64,000 nucleotides of DNA from Streptantibioticus ferralitis (GTDB lineage: Bacteria > Actinomycetota > Actinomycetes > Streptomycetales > Streptomycetaceae). The position numbers were made by a program, and so were the translations under genes. The stretch lies in contig NZ_JARHTQ010000013.1 of the NCBI RefSeq assembly GCF_029223525.1, forward strand, positions 62,001-126,000, read 5' to 3'. Positions 17,305 through 27,955 of this stretch are shown here, piece after piece; the stretch's first letter is position 1; every line of letters starts with the position of its first letter. The notes under the pieces were generated by a model. It had not been told where the DNA came from. It searched no databases and saw only the letters and a program-made list of their open reading frames with translations.

Positions 17305-18024
17305 CTACGACGGCGTGCGGGCAGCCGCCTCCAGCAGCCGGTCGGTGTCCTCCGCGGGCAGCCGCAGCGAGCGGCCGACGGCGGCGAGGGCCTCACGTTC
17401 GGCGGGCAGGTACGGGCCGTCGGCGAGCGCGATCCGCGCGCCCTGGAGCAGGACGCGCTCGCGGCCCTGCGGAGCGAGGTGCCTGGTAAGCGGCTCCAGG
17501 GCCTCGTGGAGCTCGATCGACAGCCAGGTCCCGCAGCCGTCCAGGGCGCCCGCCAGGGAGTCGTACGCGCCGGGCAGCCGTCCCTCGTCCGCGGCCAGCG
17601 CGGCCAGCAGGCCGATGAGCTGGTCCTCGGTGCAGTCGCTGAACCCGGCCTCGCGCACCGCCTCCAGGGCGGCCTGGCGGGCGTGCCGGGAGCTGGCGCC
17701 GCCCGCGGTCAGCACGGCGAGGGCGATGGTGTGCACCGCGTCCCTGAGCATCGCGGAGAAGCGGCTGCTGGTGGGCGCGTCCAGTACGTCGAGCCCGTAG
17801 CGGCGGTGGCAGACGCCGCACTCGGCGATGGTGCCCGCCGGGCCCCGGGAGAGCAGCGGCACCCCCAGCACGGTGAGGCGCCGAACGCCGCTGCGGCGGC
17901 AGTAGTTGCGGTCACCGCCGCAGTTCGGGCAGTAGAACTCACCGTCGCCCTCGGTGTGCCAGACGGTCCGTACCCCCCAGACGTACCGGCCCCGACAGCG
18001 CAGTTCCAGCGATGGCAGGCCCAC
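17305..18024 (-). CDS. TerB-like protein with N-terminal zinc ribbon
   Basis: 239-residue cytosolic protein. The N-terminal third contains two Cys pairs (FYCPNCGGDRNYC near residue 30 and ECGVCHRRYG near 70), consistent with a zinc ribbon. The C-terminal two thirds form a helical TerB-type domain (ALADGPYLPAEREALAAVGRSLRLPAED). TerB domains occur in tellurite-resistance and phage-defence gene sets, but this single gene has no such neighbours and its role is unknown. The GTG at 18024 has GGAGGG at the right spacing; longer versions starting near 18141 are not supported. Confidence 0.8.
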   Translation of the reverse strand: MGLPSLELRCRGRYVWGVRTVWHTEGDGEFYCPNCGGDRNYCRRSGVRRLTVLGVPLLSRGPAGTIAECGVCHRRYGLDVLDAPTSSRFSAMLRDAVHTIALAVLTAGGASSRHARQAALEAVREAGFSDCTEDQLIGLLAALAADEGRLPGAYDSLAGALDGCGTWLSIELHEALEPLTRHLAPQGRERVLLQGARIALADGPYLPAEREALAAVGRSLRLPAEDTDRLLEAAARTPS

Positions 18025-18216
18025 GATGCACCCTCCGGCGGCTCGTCCTGGCACGTGCGAACATCCCACTACGTCGCGTTGCGTCGCACGGCGCGAGCGT
18101 GGGAGCCAGCGCGATGCCGCGCATAGGTAACGCTCCGGCAACGTCGCCGTGTTGGAGTGATGTTAGCCACACCGATGACGTGCAGTCAGTACCGCGTACC
18201 CACCGGGTTACGAAAA

Positions 18217-18252
18217 CGCGGTTCCGGCCACCGCCTGGTGGCCGGAACCGCG
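18217..18252 (-). terminator. 16-bp hairpin terminator of leuA
   Basis: Perfect 16-bp stem (18217-18232 with 18237-18252) and GCCT loop, 17 bp after the leuA stop codon on the minus strand. Confidence 0.85.
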
Positions 18253-18268
18253 GGGTTCGTCCGCCAGG

Positions 18269-20125
<1,857 letters not shown>

Positions 20126-20144
<19 letters not shown>

Positions 20145-20173
20145 CAGCTAAGAAGAAGCAGCCCGAAACGCAT
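20126..20173 (-). CDS. leuA leader peptide
   Basis: Fifteen-codon ORF reading MRFGLLLLSCRGEGL, with four consecutive leucine codons (CTG CTT CTT CTT) and a fifth at the end, 87 bp before the leuA ATG. The CTT codons are rare in this GC-rich genome, which would sharpen stalling when charged tRNA-Leu is low. The composition and place are those of an attenuation leader. The ribosome site is weak. Confidence 0.75.
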
Positions 20174-20342
20174 GATGTGGGAAGCCTAGCCCGGCAGGCC
20201 CCACGACGCACAGGAGAAGCCCGGTTCCTCTCAGTATGCAAGACGGCGGGCCAACACGTCGTAAACGTTGATCTTCCACTCGTTCTTGGGAATTCCGGAC
20301 ACGAGCGGTGACAACCGAGCTACGCAGTGCCAGATTGCGGGA

Positions 20343-21482
20343 ATGACCAATGCGCCTGCCAGCCGTCCTGTTTTCTGCTCGATCGTCCCGCCGCATCTGC
20401 TTGACTCGCTCGCCCGGCACGAGGATCCCGACGTGCACCTTCCGGCGCGGTACACGCTGGAGCTCGACGCCGCTCACCGCACCCGGCGCCGGATCGGCGC
20501 CCTGCCGACCGCCGTGCCCGACACGGCCACCGGCCCCGACCACCCCGTCCGCACGATCTACGACGCCCGGCACCAGCAGACGCTGCCCGGCGAGAAGGTG
20601 CGGGCGGAGGGCGCCGGTCCCGCCAAGGACCAGCCGGTCAACCACGCCTACGACGGGCTGGGCGCCACCTTCACGCTCTATCTGAGGGCGTACGGACGGC
20701 ACTCCATCGACGGCCGCGGCCTGCCGCTGAACGCGAGCGTCCACTACGGGCAGGGCTACAACAACGCCTTCTGGGACGGCAAGCAGATGGTCTTCGGCGA
20801 CGGCGACGGCCGGATCTTCCAGGACTTCACCGGCTCCGTCGACGTGATCGGCCACGAGCTGACGCACGGCGTCACCCAGTACACCGCCAACCTGGAGTAC
20901 TTCGGGCAGTCGGGGGCGCTCAACGAGTCGGTCTCCGACGTCTTCGGCTCGGTCATCAAGCAGTACGCACTGCGGCAGACCGTCGACCAGGCCGACTGGC
21001 TGATCGGCGCGGACGTCCTCGCGCCCGGGATCCACGGCACCGCGCTGCGCTCGATGAAGGCGCCCGGAACGGCCTACGACGACCCCACGCTCGGCAAGGA
21101 CCCGCAGCCCGCCACCATGGACGGCTACGTCAGCACCTCGCAGGACAACGGCGGTGTGCACATCAACTCGGGCATTCCCAACCACGCCTTCTACCTGGTC
21201 GCCGCGGCGCTCGGCGGTCACAGCTGGGAGCGCGCGGGCCAGATCTGGTACGACACCCTCACCGGCGGCGCCCTGGCGTCGGACGCCGATTTCGCCGCCT
21301 TCGCCCGGGCCACCGCGACCGCGGCGCAGACCCGGTACGGGGACGGGGAGGAGTACCAGACGGTGCTCAAGGCCTGGTCCCAGGTCGGGGTGCCGGCCGC
21401 GCCGACCGGCACCGCACTCCCCCGGCAGGCGTCCCCCCAGCAGCAGGCACCGGAAGGTGCACAGCCCCCGTCCCAGGGGTAG
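20343..21482 (+). CDS. Protealysin-like M4 metalloprotease
   Basis: 379-residue thermolysin-family zinc protease. The zinc motif HELTH lies at residues 171-175 with the third ligand Glu in LNESVSD about 20 residues on; GVHINSGIPNHAFY and the catalytic His near the C-terminal half are also conserved. There is no signal peptide, only a short N-terminal propeptide-like region (PVFCSIVPPHLLDSLA and RTIYDARHQQTLPG), the hallmark of protealysin-like proteases. The next gene, 9 bp downstream, encodes a probable emfourin-type inhibitor. The ATG at 20343 was chosen because the family N-terminus begins there; it has a weak GCGGGA ribosome site. Confidence 0.92.
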   Translation: MTNAPASRPVFCSIVPPHLLDSLARHEDPDVHLPARYTLELDAAHRTRRRIGALPTAVPDTATGPDHPVRTIYDARHQQTLPGEKVRAEGAGPAKDQPVNHAYDGLGATFTLYLRAYGRHSIDGRGLPLNASVHYGQGYNNAFWDGKQMVFGDGDGRIFQDFTGSVDVIGHELTHGVTQYTANLEYFGQSGALNESVSDVFGSVIKQYALRQTVDQADWLIGADVLAPGIHGTALRSMKAPGTAYDDPTLGKDPQPATMDGYVSTSQDNGGVHINSGIPNHAFYLVAAALGGHSWERAGQIWYDTLTGGALASDADFAAFARATATAAQTRYGDGEEYQTVLKAWSQVGVPAAPTGTALPRQASPQQQAPEGAQPPSQG

Positions 21483-21491
21483 ACGACCATC

Positions 21492-21758
21492 ATGCGGATA
21501 GCGGTGACCAGGACCGGCGGCTTCGCCGGAATCACCCGCCGGGCGGAGCTGGACACCACCGGCCGCCCCGACGCGGGGCGCCTGCACGCCCTCGCCCACG
21601 AGGTACTCACCGCGAGCGACTCCGGGACGCCGGTCGGCGTCCCGGACGGGTTCGTCTACGAGATCACGGTGGACGGCCGCACCGTACGGTGCGCCGACCC
21701 GCACCTGAGCGGGGCCCAACGGAAGCTGATCCAGCAGGTGTTGAAGGAAGGGGCGTAG
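21492..21758 (+). CDS. Emfourin-like protease inhibitor
   Basis: 88-residue small protein beginning MRIAVTRTGGFAGI and ending in YEITVDGRTVRCADPHLS, which resembles emfourin, the inhibitor of protealysin described in Serratia. It follows the M4 protease by 9 bp in the same direction, as expected for a protease-inhibitor pair that keeps a cytosolic protease in check until release. Family identity is from remembered motifs; inhibition here is inferred. Confidence 0.82.
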   Translation: MRIAVTRTGGFAGITRRAELDTTGRPDAGRLHALAHEVLTASDSGTPVGVPDGFVYEITVDGRTVRCADPHLSGAQRKLIQQVLKEGA

Positions 21759-21776
21759 CGGCTCGGGCCGCCGTAC

Positions 21777-22718
21777 TCAGAAGCCCAGCTTCCGCAGCTG
21801 CTTCGGGTCGCGCTGCCAGTCCTTGGCGACCTTCACATGCAGATCCAGGAAGACCGGCGTGCCCAGCAGCGCCTCGATGTGCTTGCGGGCCTTGGTGCCG
21901 ACGTCCTTCAGACGGGCGCCCTTCGGGCCGATGATGATGCCCTTCTGGCTGGGGCGTTCGATGTAGATGTTGGCGTGCACATCGAGCAGCGGCTTGTTCT
22001 CCGGGCGCCCCTCGCGCGGCAGCATCTCCTCGACGACGACCGCGATCGAGTGCGGCAGCTCGTCCCGTACCCCCTCCAGGGCCGCCTCGCGGATCAGCTC
22101 GCCGACCATGACCTGCTCGGGCTCGTCGGTCAGGTCGCCCTGGGGGTAGAGCGCCGGGCCCTCCGGCAGCAGCGGCACCAGCAGGTCGGCGAGGAGCGAG
22201 ACCTGCTTGTCACCCACGGCCGACACGGGCACGATCTCCGCCCACTCGATGCCGAGTTCCTTGCCCAGCTGATCGACCGCGATCAGCTGGGCGGCGAGCC
22301 GCTCGGAGTCGACCAGGTCGGTCTTGGTGACGATGGCGACCTTCGGCGTCTTCTTGATCTCGGCCAGTTCCTTGGCGATGTAGCGGTCGCCGGGGCCGAG
22401 CTTCTGGTCGGCGGGCAGGCAGAAGCCGATCACGTCGACCTCGGACCAGGTGGTCCGTACGACGTCGTTGAGCCGCTCGCCGAGCAGCGTGCGCGGCTTG
22501 TGCAGCCCGGGGGTGTCCACCAGGACGAGCTGCGCGTCCGGGCGGTGCACGATGCCGCGCACGGTGTGCCGGGTGGTCTGCGGACGGTTGGAGGTGATCG
22601 CCACCTTCTGGCCGACCAGAGCGTTCGTAAGGGTGGATTTGCCCGCGTTGGGCCGACCGACGAAGCAGGCGAAACCGGCCCGGTGGGAGTTCTGCGGGGA
22701 GTCTGTACGAACGCTCAT
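21777..22718 (-). CDS. era: GTPase Era
   Basis: 313-residue essential GTPase for 30S ribosome maturation and 16S rRNA 3'-end processing. G motifs: GRPNAGKST (G1), DTPGLHKP (G3) and TKTD (G4), followed by a C-terminal KH domain with GIIIGPKGARLKDVG. I chose ATG 22718 (MSVRTDS); an ATG three codons earlier (22727) is possible. GACAAT lies exactly 7 nt before ATG 22718 (22731-22726), suggesting a leaderless transcript. It sits downstream of ybeY and phoH, genes that also act on ribosome quality and RNA. Confidence 0.95.
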   Translation of the reverse strand: MSVRTDSPQNSHRAGFACFVGRPNAGKSTLTNALVGQKVAITSNRPQTTRHTVRGIVHRPDAQLVLVDTPGLHKPRTLLGERLNDVVRTTWSEVDVIGFCLPADQKLGPGDRYIAKELAEIKKTPKVAIVTKTDLVDSERLAAQLIAVDQLGKELGIEWAEIVPVSAVGDKQVSLLADLLVPLLPEGPALYPQGDLTDEPEQVMVGELIREAALEGVRDELPHSIAVVVEEMLPREGRPENKPLLDVHANIYIERPSQKGIIIGPKGARLKDVGTKARKHIEALLGTPVFLDLHVKVAKDWQRDPKQLRKLGF

Positions 22719-22778
22719 GCCGCCCATTGTCCCCGATGGGCGGCCATGCCCCGGCCCGCTCCGCTCGTGATCGACGCG

Positions 22779-23129
22779 CTAGGCGTCCAGCCGGGCCCGC
22801 AGCGTTCCGTCGCCCGAGGCGAGCAGGATCGGCGTGCCCTGGCCGCCGAGCTCACGTACGACCGCCTGGTCCTCCTCCGGCACGCTGTCCGCGTCGGAGA
22901 CGACGGCCGCCGCCTCCAGCGACTTCGCGCCGCTGGCGACCGCCATCGCGATGGCGGTCCGCAGTGCGCTCAGCTTCAGCGAAGCCAGATCCACCGACCC
23001 GGCGACATACGTACGGCCCGTCTCATCCCGTACGGCCGCGCCCTCGGGCACACCGTTGCGGGCGCGCACCGACCGGGCAAGGGTGATGATCTTGCGGTCC
23101 TCGGGATCGATGGCTGCTGCGTCGCTCAT
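22779..23129 (-). CDS. Cytidine deaminase-like protein lacking catalytic residues
   Basis: 116-residue protein placed just before era, where actinobacteria often carry an ORF annotated as cytidine deaminase. The overall pattern (KIITLARSVRARNGVPEGAAVRDETGRTYVAGSVDLASLKLSALRTAIAMAVASGA) follows the deaminase fold, but the HAE and PCxxC zinc-site motifs are absent and there is not a single cysteine, so catalysis is not expected. TATGCT stands 6 nt before the ATG, compatible with a leaderless mRNA. Its role is unknown. Confidence 0.7.
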   Translation of the reverse strand: MSDAAAIDPEDRKIITLARSVRARNGVPEGAAVRDETGRTYVAGSVDLASLKLSALRTAIAMAVASGAKSLEAAAVVSDADSVPEEDQAVVRELGGQGTPILLASGDGTLRARLDA

Positions 23130-23151
23130 GGAGCGAGCATACGGCGGGCGG

Positions 23152-23520
23152 TCAGCTCGCCACCGGGCGGATCGTCTCCCGCCACCCCTCCGGGGACGCC
23201 AACCGCTCCAGCTTTTCCGCGGTGTCCGTGCCGGGCACGGGATTGTGCATCACGGTCGTCAGGTCCGGCCGGGCCGAAATCGGCGGCTGGGTGCTCTCGA
23301 AGCGCAGCAAGCCGATCCCCGGGTGCGCGATCTCCTTCACCATCTGCCCGCCGGGCCGCACATCGCCGCGGCCCCGCAGCTCGGCGAACTCCTCGCTGAC
23401 AGCCAGCAGTTCACTGACGACCGTGCGGAACCCCTCGTCGTCCGAGTACTCGAAGGCGGCGGCGGGGTCGCGGTGGGCTCGGAACCGCCGCGCGGCATGG
23501 TGGTCGCCGGCCGTCGCGGC
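23152..23520 (-). pseudogene. Truncated XRE/MmyB-type regulator remnant
   Basis: The open frame (…FRAHRDPAAAFEYSDDEG…VSELLAVSEEFAEL…GGQMVKEIAHPGIGLLRFES…LERLASPEGW…) matches the C-terminal ligand-binding domain of MmyB-like regulators such as the intact one at 6625-7491. No helix-turn-helix part exists upstream: the frame loses similarity near 23520 and runs into the 3' end of the CBS-domain gene. It therefore looks like the 3' half of a deleted regulator gene. A GTG at 23361 could still start a 69-residue fragment. Confidence 0.65.
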
Positions 23521-23576
23521 TGAAGGAATCCTTCCGCCGCGACAGCGCGATGCGGCTGAACCCGTCGGCGCGGGCG

Positions 23577-24896
23577 TTACCCGTCCGCCGCCAACTCGCC
23601 CTCGTCGGTGCGGGATACCGCGGACACCAGGACCGTGCCGATGCGGTTGCGGCGGCCCGCCGGGGACTCGGCGGTCAGCCGAAGCGCGGTCGGGACGGCC
23701 GGGGCATGCGGAGTGGAGGCATCCGCGGGGAGTTCCACGACCGCGCTGGCGCCCGGGATCGGCACCCGGCCAAGGGCCTTCGCCAGCAGTCCGCCGACCG
23801 TCTCCACGTCCTCGTCGTCCAGCTTCACCCCGTACAACTCGCCGAGGTCACCGATGTCCAGCCGGGAGGTGACCCGGAAGCTGCCGTCCCCCAACTCCTC
23901 GACCGGCGGCAGTTCGCGGTCGTACTCGTCGGTGATCTCGCCGACGATCTCTTCGAGGATGTCCTCGATGGTGACGATCCCGGCCGTACCGCCGTACTCG
24001 TCGATGACGACCGCGACATGGTTGCGGTCCCGCTGCATCTCGCGCAGCAGATCGCCCGCGTTCTTGGTGTCGGGCACGAACGTGGCGGGTCGCATGACCG
24101 TGGCGACCGGATCGTTCTCGGACTCGCGGTTGATGTGCACCCGCCGTGCCAGGTCCTTGAGGTAGACCATGCCGACCACGTCGTCCTCGTTCTCGCCGGT
24201 GACCGGAATACGGGAGAAGCCGCTGCGCAGCGCGAGGGTGAGGGCCTGACGGATCGTCTTCGTCCGCTCGATCATGACCAGATCGGTTCGTGGCACCATC
24301 ACCTCGCGCACGATCGTGTCACCGAGTTCGAAGACCGAGTGCACCATCCGGCGCTCCTCGTCCTCGATGAGCGAGTCCTGCTCGGCGAGGTCCACGAGTG
24401 CGCGCAGTTCGGCCTCGGAGGCGAACGGGCCCTGGCGAAAGCCCCTGCCTGGAGTGAGCGCGTTACCGATGAGGATGAGCAGCTTGGGTACCGGCCCCAT
24501 GATCCGGGCCAGCGGCAGCAGCACGTACGCGGCGGCGGTGGCCGTGTTCAGCGGGTGCTGGCGGCCGATGGTGCGCGGTGAGACCCCGACGGCCACATAG
24601 CTGACCAGCACCATCACGCCGATGGCGACGGCCAGCGCCTGCCATGTGCGGTCGAAGGAGCGCAGGCAGACCGTGGTGATGAAGGCGGCCGCGGCCATCT
24701 CGCAGCCGACCCGCACCAGCAGCGCCACATTGAGGTAGCGGGTGGGGTCGGAGGCGATCTGGAGGAGCTTCGCGCTGCCACGCCGGCCGGCCCTGGCCGC
24801 CTCCTCGGCGCGGAACCGCGAGGTACGGGCCAGACCGGCCTCGGCGCAGGCAGCGAGCCAGGCGATGACGACCAGGAGGACGCTTGCGATGATCAC
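23577..24896 (-). CDS. Hemolysin-C/CorC-like membrane protein with CBS domains
   Basis: 439-residue inner-membrane protein. An N-terminal DUF21/CNNM domain with about four hydrophobic helices (residues ~1-140) is followed by a CBS pair (IVREVMVPRTDLVMIERTKTI and VATVMRPATFVPDT) with the signature VAVVIDEYGGTAGIVTIEDILEEIVGEI, and a C-terminal CorC_HlyC domain (~350-425). Family members are linked to Mg2+/Co2+ transport. I chose GTG 24896, five bp after the ybeY stop, because upstream frame sequence is not protein-like; coupling to ybeY is likely. Confidence 0.9.
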   Translation of the reverse strand: MIIASVLLVVIAWLAACAEAGLARTSRFRAEEAARAGRRGSAKLLQIASDPTRYLNVALLVRVGCEMAAAAFITTVCLRSFDRTWQALAVAIGVMVLVSYVAVGVSPRTIGRQHPLNTATAAAYVLLPLARIMGPVPKLLILIGNALTPGRGFRQGPFASEAELRALVDLAEQDSLIEDEERRMVHSVFELGDTIVREVMVPRTDLVMIERTKTIRQALTLALRSGFSRIPVTGENEDDVVGMVYLKDLARRVHINRESENDPVATVMRPATFVPDTKNAGDLLREMQRDRNHVAVVIDEYGGTAGIVTIEDILEEIVGEITDEYDRELPPVEELGDGSFRVTSRLDIGDLGELYGVKLDDEDVETVGGLLAKALGRVPIPGASAVVELPADASTPHAPAVPTALRLTAESPAGRRNRIGTVLVSAVSRTDEGELAADG

Positions 24897-24901
24897 GGCG
24901 G

Positions 24902-25399
24902 TCAGTGGGTGGTGGGGGCCGGAGACGGCCCCTCGACGCCGCGCGCAGCGCGCCAGTCGTCCAGGATCGCCTTCTGCAGGCCGAACATCTCGGCCTTCTC
25001 GCCCGGCTCCTCGTGGTCGTAGCCGAGCAGGTGCAACACACCGTGCACGGTGAGGAGTTGCAGCTCCTCGTCCATCGAGTGCTGGGTCGGCGCCTGCTCG
25101 CCCTGCTTCTTGGCGACCTCGGGGCACAGCACGATGTCGCCGAGCAGGCCCTGCGGCGGCTCTTCCTCGTCCTTGCCCGGCGGACGCAGCTCGTCCATCG
25201 GGAAGGACATCACATCGGTGGGACCGGGCAGGTCCATCCACTGGATGTGCAACTGCTCCATGGCTTCGGCGTCGACGACGATGATCGAGAGCTCGGACAT
25301 GGGGTGGATACGCATGCGCTGGAGTGCGTAACGGGCGACTTCGAGCACCGACTGCTCGTCGATCTCCGTGCCGGACTCGTTGTTGACGTCGATCGCCAT
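24902..25399 (-). CDS. ybeY: rRNA maturation endonuclease YbeY
   Basis: 165-residue single-strand endoribonuclease for 16S rRNA maturation and 70S quality control. The zinc site [11 protein letters not shown] gives the family H-x3-H-x5-H pattern near residue 130. N-terminal [10 protein letters not shown] matches actinobacterial relatives. It lies 13 bp after phoH and 5 bp before the CBS-domain gene, forming the usual phoH-ybeY-corC-like-era gene group. Confidence 0.96.
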   Translation of the reverse strand: MAIDVNNESGTEIDEQSVLEVARYALQRMRIHPMSELSIIVVDAEAMEQLHIQWMDLPGPTDVMSFPMDELRPPGKDEEEPPQGLLGDIVLCPEVAKKQGEQAPTQHSMDEELQLLTVHGVLHLLGYDHEEPGEKAEMFGLQKAILDDWRAARGVEGPSPAPTTH

Positions 25400-25412
25400 G
25401 GTGCGGTGTCTT

Positions 25413-26450
25413 TTACTTTCCCTTGCCGGCGTGGCCGCTGGTATGGCCACCGTTGCGGTTGTCGTAGGCCTCGTAGGCGTCCACGATCCGGCCGACCAGC
25501 TTGTGGCGGACCACGTCGGTGCTGGTGAGCCGGGAGAAGTGCACGTCCTGGACGCCGTCCAGGATCTCCACGACCTGCCGCAGCCCGCTCTTGGTGCCGC
25601 CGGGCAGGTCGACCTGGGTGATGTCACCGGTGATGACGATCTTGGAGTCGAAGCCGAGGCGGGTCAGGAACATCTTCATCTGCTCGGCGGAGGTGTTCTG
25701 CGCCTCGTCCAGGATGATGAAGGCGTCGTTGAGGGTGCGGCCGCGCATGTAGGCGAGCGGGGCGACCTCGATCGTGCCGTTCGCCATCAGCCGCGGGATC
25801 GAGTCGGGGTCGATCATGTCGTGCAGCGCGTCGTACAGCGGGCGCAGATACGGGTCGATCTTCTCGTAGAGCGTGCCGGGCAGGAAGCCGAGCCGCTCGC
25901 CCGCCTCGACCGCGGGCCGGGTCAGGATGATCCGGTTGACCTGCTTGGACTGCAGCGCCTGTACGGCCTTGGCCATCGCCAGGTAGGTCTTGCCGGTACC
26001 GGCCGGGCCGATGCCGAAGACGATGGTGTGCTTGTCGATCGCGTCGACGTACCGCTTCTGGTTGAGCGTCTTGGGGCGGATGGTGCGACCGCGGGTGGAG
26101 AGGATGTTCTGGGTGAGGACCTGTGCCGGGGTCTCCTCGAGACCGTCCGGTCCGCTGTCCTGCCGGAGCATGGCGATCGACCGCTCCACTGCGTCCTCCG
26201 TCATGGGCGCGCCGGTGCGCAGCACCAGCATCATTTCATCGAAAAGGCGCTGCACCAACGCGACTTCCGCCGCGTCTCCGGCAGCGCTGACCTCGTTGCC
26301 ACGGACATGGATGTCCACGGTCGGGAACGCCCGCTCGATCACGCGCAGCAGCGAGTCACCCGATCCCAGGACAGTGACCATGGGGTGCTTGGCCGGTACG
26401 ACGAAATGTGCGCGCGCCTGCGGTTGCTGCTGCGTGGGTGTCTGTGTCAT
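25413..26450 (-). CDS. phoH: PhoH-like ATPase
   Basis: 345-residue cytosolic P-loop ATPase of the PhoH family, often co-encoded with YbeY and likely to act on RNA. Walker A GPAGTGKT near residue 145, followed by the family segments [18 protein letters not shown] and the Walker B-like [10 protein letters not shown], then [12 protein letters not shown] small N-terminal nucleic-acid-binding-like segment (residues ~20-90) precedes. No clear ribosome site before ATG 26450. First gene of the phoH-ybeY-corC-like unit. Confidence 0.95.
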   Translation of the reverse strand: MTQTPTQQQPQARAHFVVPAKHPMVTVLGSGDSLLRVIERAFPTVDIHVRGNEVSAAGDAAEVALVQRLFDEMMLVLRTGAPMTEDAVERSIAMLRQDSGPDGLEETPAQVLTQNILSTRGRTIRPKTLNQKRYVDAIDKHTIVFGIGPAGTGKTYLAMAKAVQALQSKQVNRIILTRPAVEAGERLGFLPGTLYEKIDPYLRPLYDALHDMIDPDSIPRLMANGTIEVAPLAYMRGRTLNDAFIILDEAQNTSAEQMKMFLTRLGFDSKIVITGDITQVDLPGGTKSGLRQVVEILDGVQDVHFSRLTSTDVVRHKLVGRIVDAYEAYDNRNGGHTSGHAGKGK

Positions 26451-26573
26451 GGGCTCGGCTCTGCGGCCTGCGTCCCGCTTCCGTACTCGACATGCCTGTT
26501 AGGGCCTGGGGTTCAAGGGTACGACGGGTCGGGGGCAGGCCCGAGAGGTTTTCCGCCCCGATTCCCGGACCGC

Positions 26574-26873
26574 TCAGGCCGCCCGGCCGCGCAGGGTGAG
26601 GGCGGCGCCACGCAGGTCGGTCTTGTGCGAGCGGATGCCGCGGACCAACTCGGCCATGGCTCCCGCCGGGGGAGAGATCGGCTCGCCCGACTCCTCCAGG
26701 TACATCCGGGCACACGCGGCGCCGACCGCCGCGTTGCCGTCCTCGAACGGTTCGAGCAGCGACATGCTGTGCAGCAGGGCCGCGGCCCGTGTCGCCGCCT
26801 CCTCGCAGTACGGGTAGTACGGCTCGTTCGCGAAGCGCTCGAAGGCGTGTCGCTCGGCTGTTTCGGGGCTCAC
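26574..26873 (-). CDS. Degenerate Fic/Doc-like small protein
   Basis: 99-residue protein whose core RAAALLHSMSLLEPFEDGNA matches the Doc/Fic catalytic region (Doc proteins read LLHSI...HPFxDGNKRT), followed by an ACARMYLEESG helix like that of Doc toxins. The catalytic histidine is replaced (LEPF instead of HPF) and the Lys-Arg after GN is missing, so AMP or phosphate transfer is doubtful. Its GTG overlaps the stop of the upstream PfkB kinase (GTGA), coupling translation; no Phd-like antitoxin gene is present. Function unknown; a regulatory partner of the kinase is one possibility. Confidence 0.6.
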   Translation of the reverse strand: MSPETAERHAFERFANEPYYPYCEEAATRAAALLHSMSLLEPFEDGNAAVGAACARMYLEESGEPISPPAGAMAELVRGIRSHKTDLRGAALTLRGRAA

Positions 26874-27955
26874 ATCTGCCGGAACCCGATCGTCGGCACC
26901 GCGCGGCGCAGTGGCCAGGGGCGGGCGCCGGTGGGCAGCAGGTCGTCCAGGAAGGCGTAGCGGCGCAGGGCGCTGCGGTCCTGGTCGTCGTACTGCTTGG
27001 CGTGCTGCCACCAGGCGGCGACCTCGATCCAGCCGGGTGCGGAGAGCGACCCGCCGAACTCCTGGACGGACAGGGCCGCGGTCAGGCTGGCGAAGGCGAG
27101 CCGGTCGGTGAGCGGCCAGTCGGCGAGCGTCCCGGTGATGAACCCGGCCACGAAGACATCACCGGCGCCGGTCGGATCGAGGGCGTCGACAGTGAGCGCG
27201 GGCACCTCCGCGGCCTCCCCGCTGGACGAGTCAACCGCGTACGCACCCTCTTCGCCCAAAGTGACGACCGCCAGCGGCACCAGTTCGGCGAGCTTGCGGG
27301 CGGCACGGCGCGGGCACTCGGTACGGGTGTAGCGCATGGCCTCTGCCGCGTTGGGCAAGAACGCCTCGCAGTGCCGCAGGTCGGTCAGATCATGGGGGTC
27401 CCAGCGCCCGGAGTCGTCCCACCCGACGTCGGCGAAGATCCGGCTGCCGTACCGGGCCGCGTGCCCGATCCACTCCTCCCGGCGGCCCGGGCTGAGGGAG
27501 GCCACACAGGCTCGGGCGGGCGGCGGGCACACCGGTGCGGGCTCCTCGGGAGGCGGCGCCTCATGGCCGTGGCTGACCATGGTCCGTTCGCCCTCGTACG
27601 CCATGGAGACGGTGACGGGCGAATGCCAGCCCGGCACCCTGCGGGACAGCGACAGCTCGATGCCCTCGTCATGCTCCAGGCTCTCCCAGCAGTAGTCGCC
27701 GTACATGTCGTCGCCGAACGCCGCCGCGAGGGAGGTGTGCAGGCCCAGCCGGGCGAGCGCGGTGGCCATGTTGGCCACGCCCCCGGGGCTGGAGCCCATC
27801 CCGCGGGCCCAGGACTCGGTGCCGCGCACCGGCGCGCTGTCCAGGCCGGTGAAGATGATGTCGAGGAACACGGTGCCGGTCAGATACACATCGGTCGCCG
27901 GGTCACCCGGGGCGCGGACCGCGGCGAGCGGGTCGAGGACGGGTTGGTCTGCCAC
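26870..27955 (-). CDS. PfkB-family carbohydrate kinase
   Basis: 361-residue sugar kinase of the ribokinase fold. It has the N-terminal GSSPGGVANMATALARLG substrate/ATP motif and the C-terminal PfkB signature DALDPTGAGDVFVAGF with the catalytic Asp and anion hole. The GTG at 27955 follows GGAAGGAG. It is divergent from a GH4 glycosidase, so both may act on one sugar route, and it is coupled to the Fic/Doc-like ORF. The substrate is not readable from sequence. Confidence 0.9.
   Translation of the reverse strand: MADQPVLDPLAAVRAPGDPATDVYLTGTVFLDIIFTGLDSAPVRGTESWARGMGSSPGGVANMATALARLGLHTSLAAAFGDDMYGDYCWESLEHDEGIELSLSRRVPGWHSPVTVSMAYEGERTMVSHGHEAPPPEEPAPVCPPPARACVASLSPGRREEWIGHAARYGSRIFADVGWDDSGRWDPHDLTDLRHCEAFLPNAAEAMRYTRTECPRRAARKLAELVPLAVVTLGEEGAYAVDSSSGEAAEVPALTVDALDPTGAGDVFVAGFITGTLADWPLTDRLAFASLTAALSVQEFGGSLSAPGWIEVAAWWQHAKQYDDQDRSALRRYAFLDDLLPTGARPWPLRRAVPTIGFRQM

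Noticed and set aside
23361-23576. Intact upstream half of the XRE regulator
   Set aside because: Translation upstream of about 23520 has no helix-turn-helix similarity and merges with the neighbouring gene's 3' end.
26574-26873. Active Fic/Doc toxin of a toxin-antitoxin pair
   Set aside because: The catalytic His and the Lys-Arg pair are absent and no antitoxin gene adjoins.
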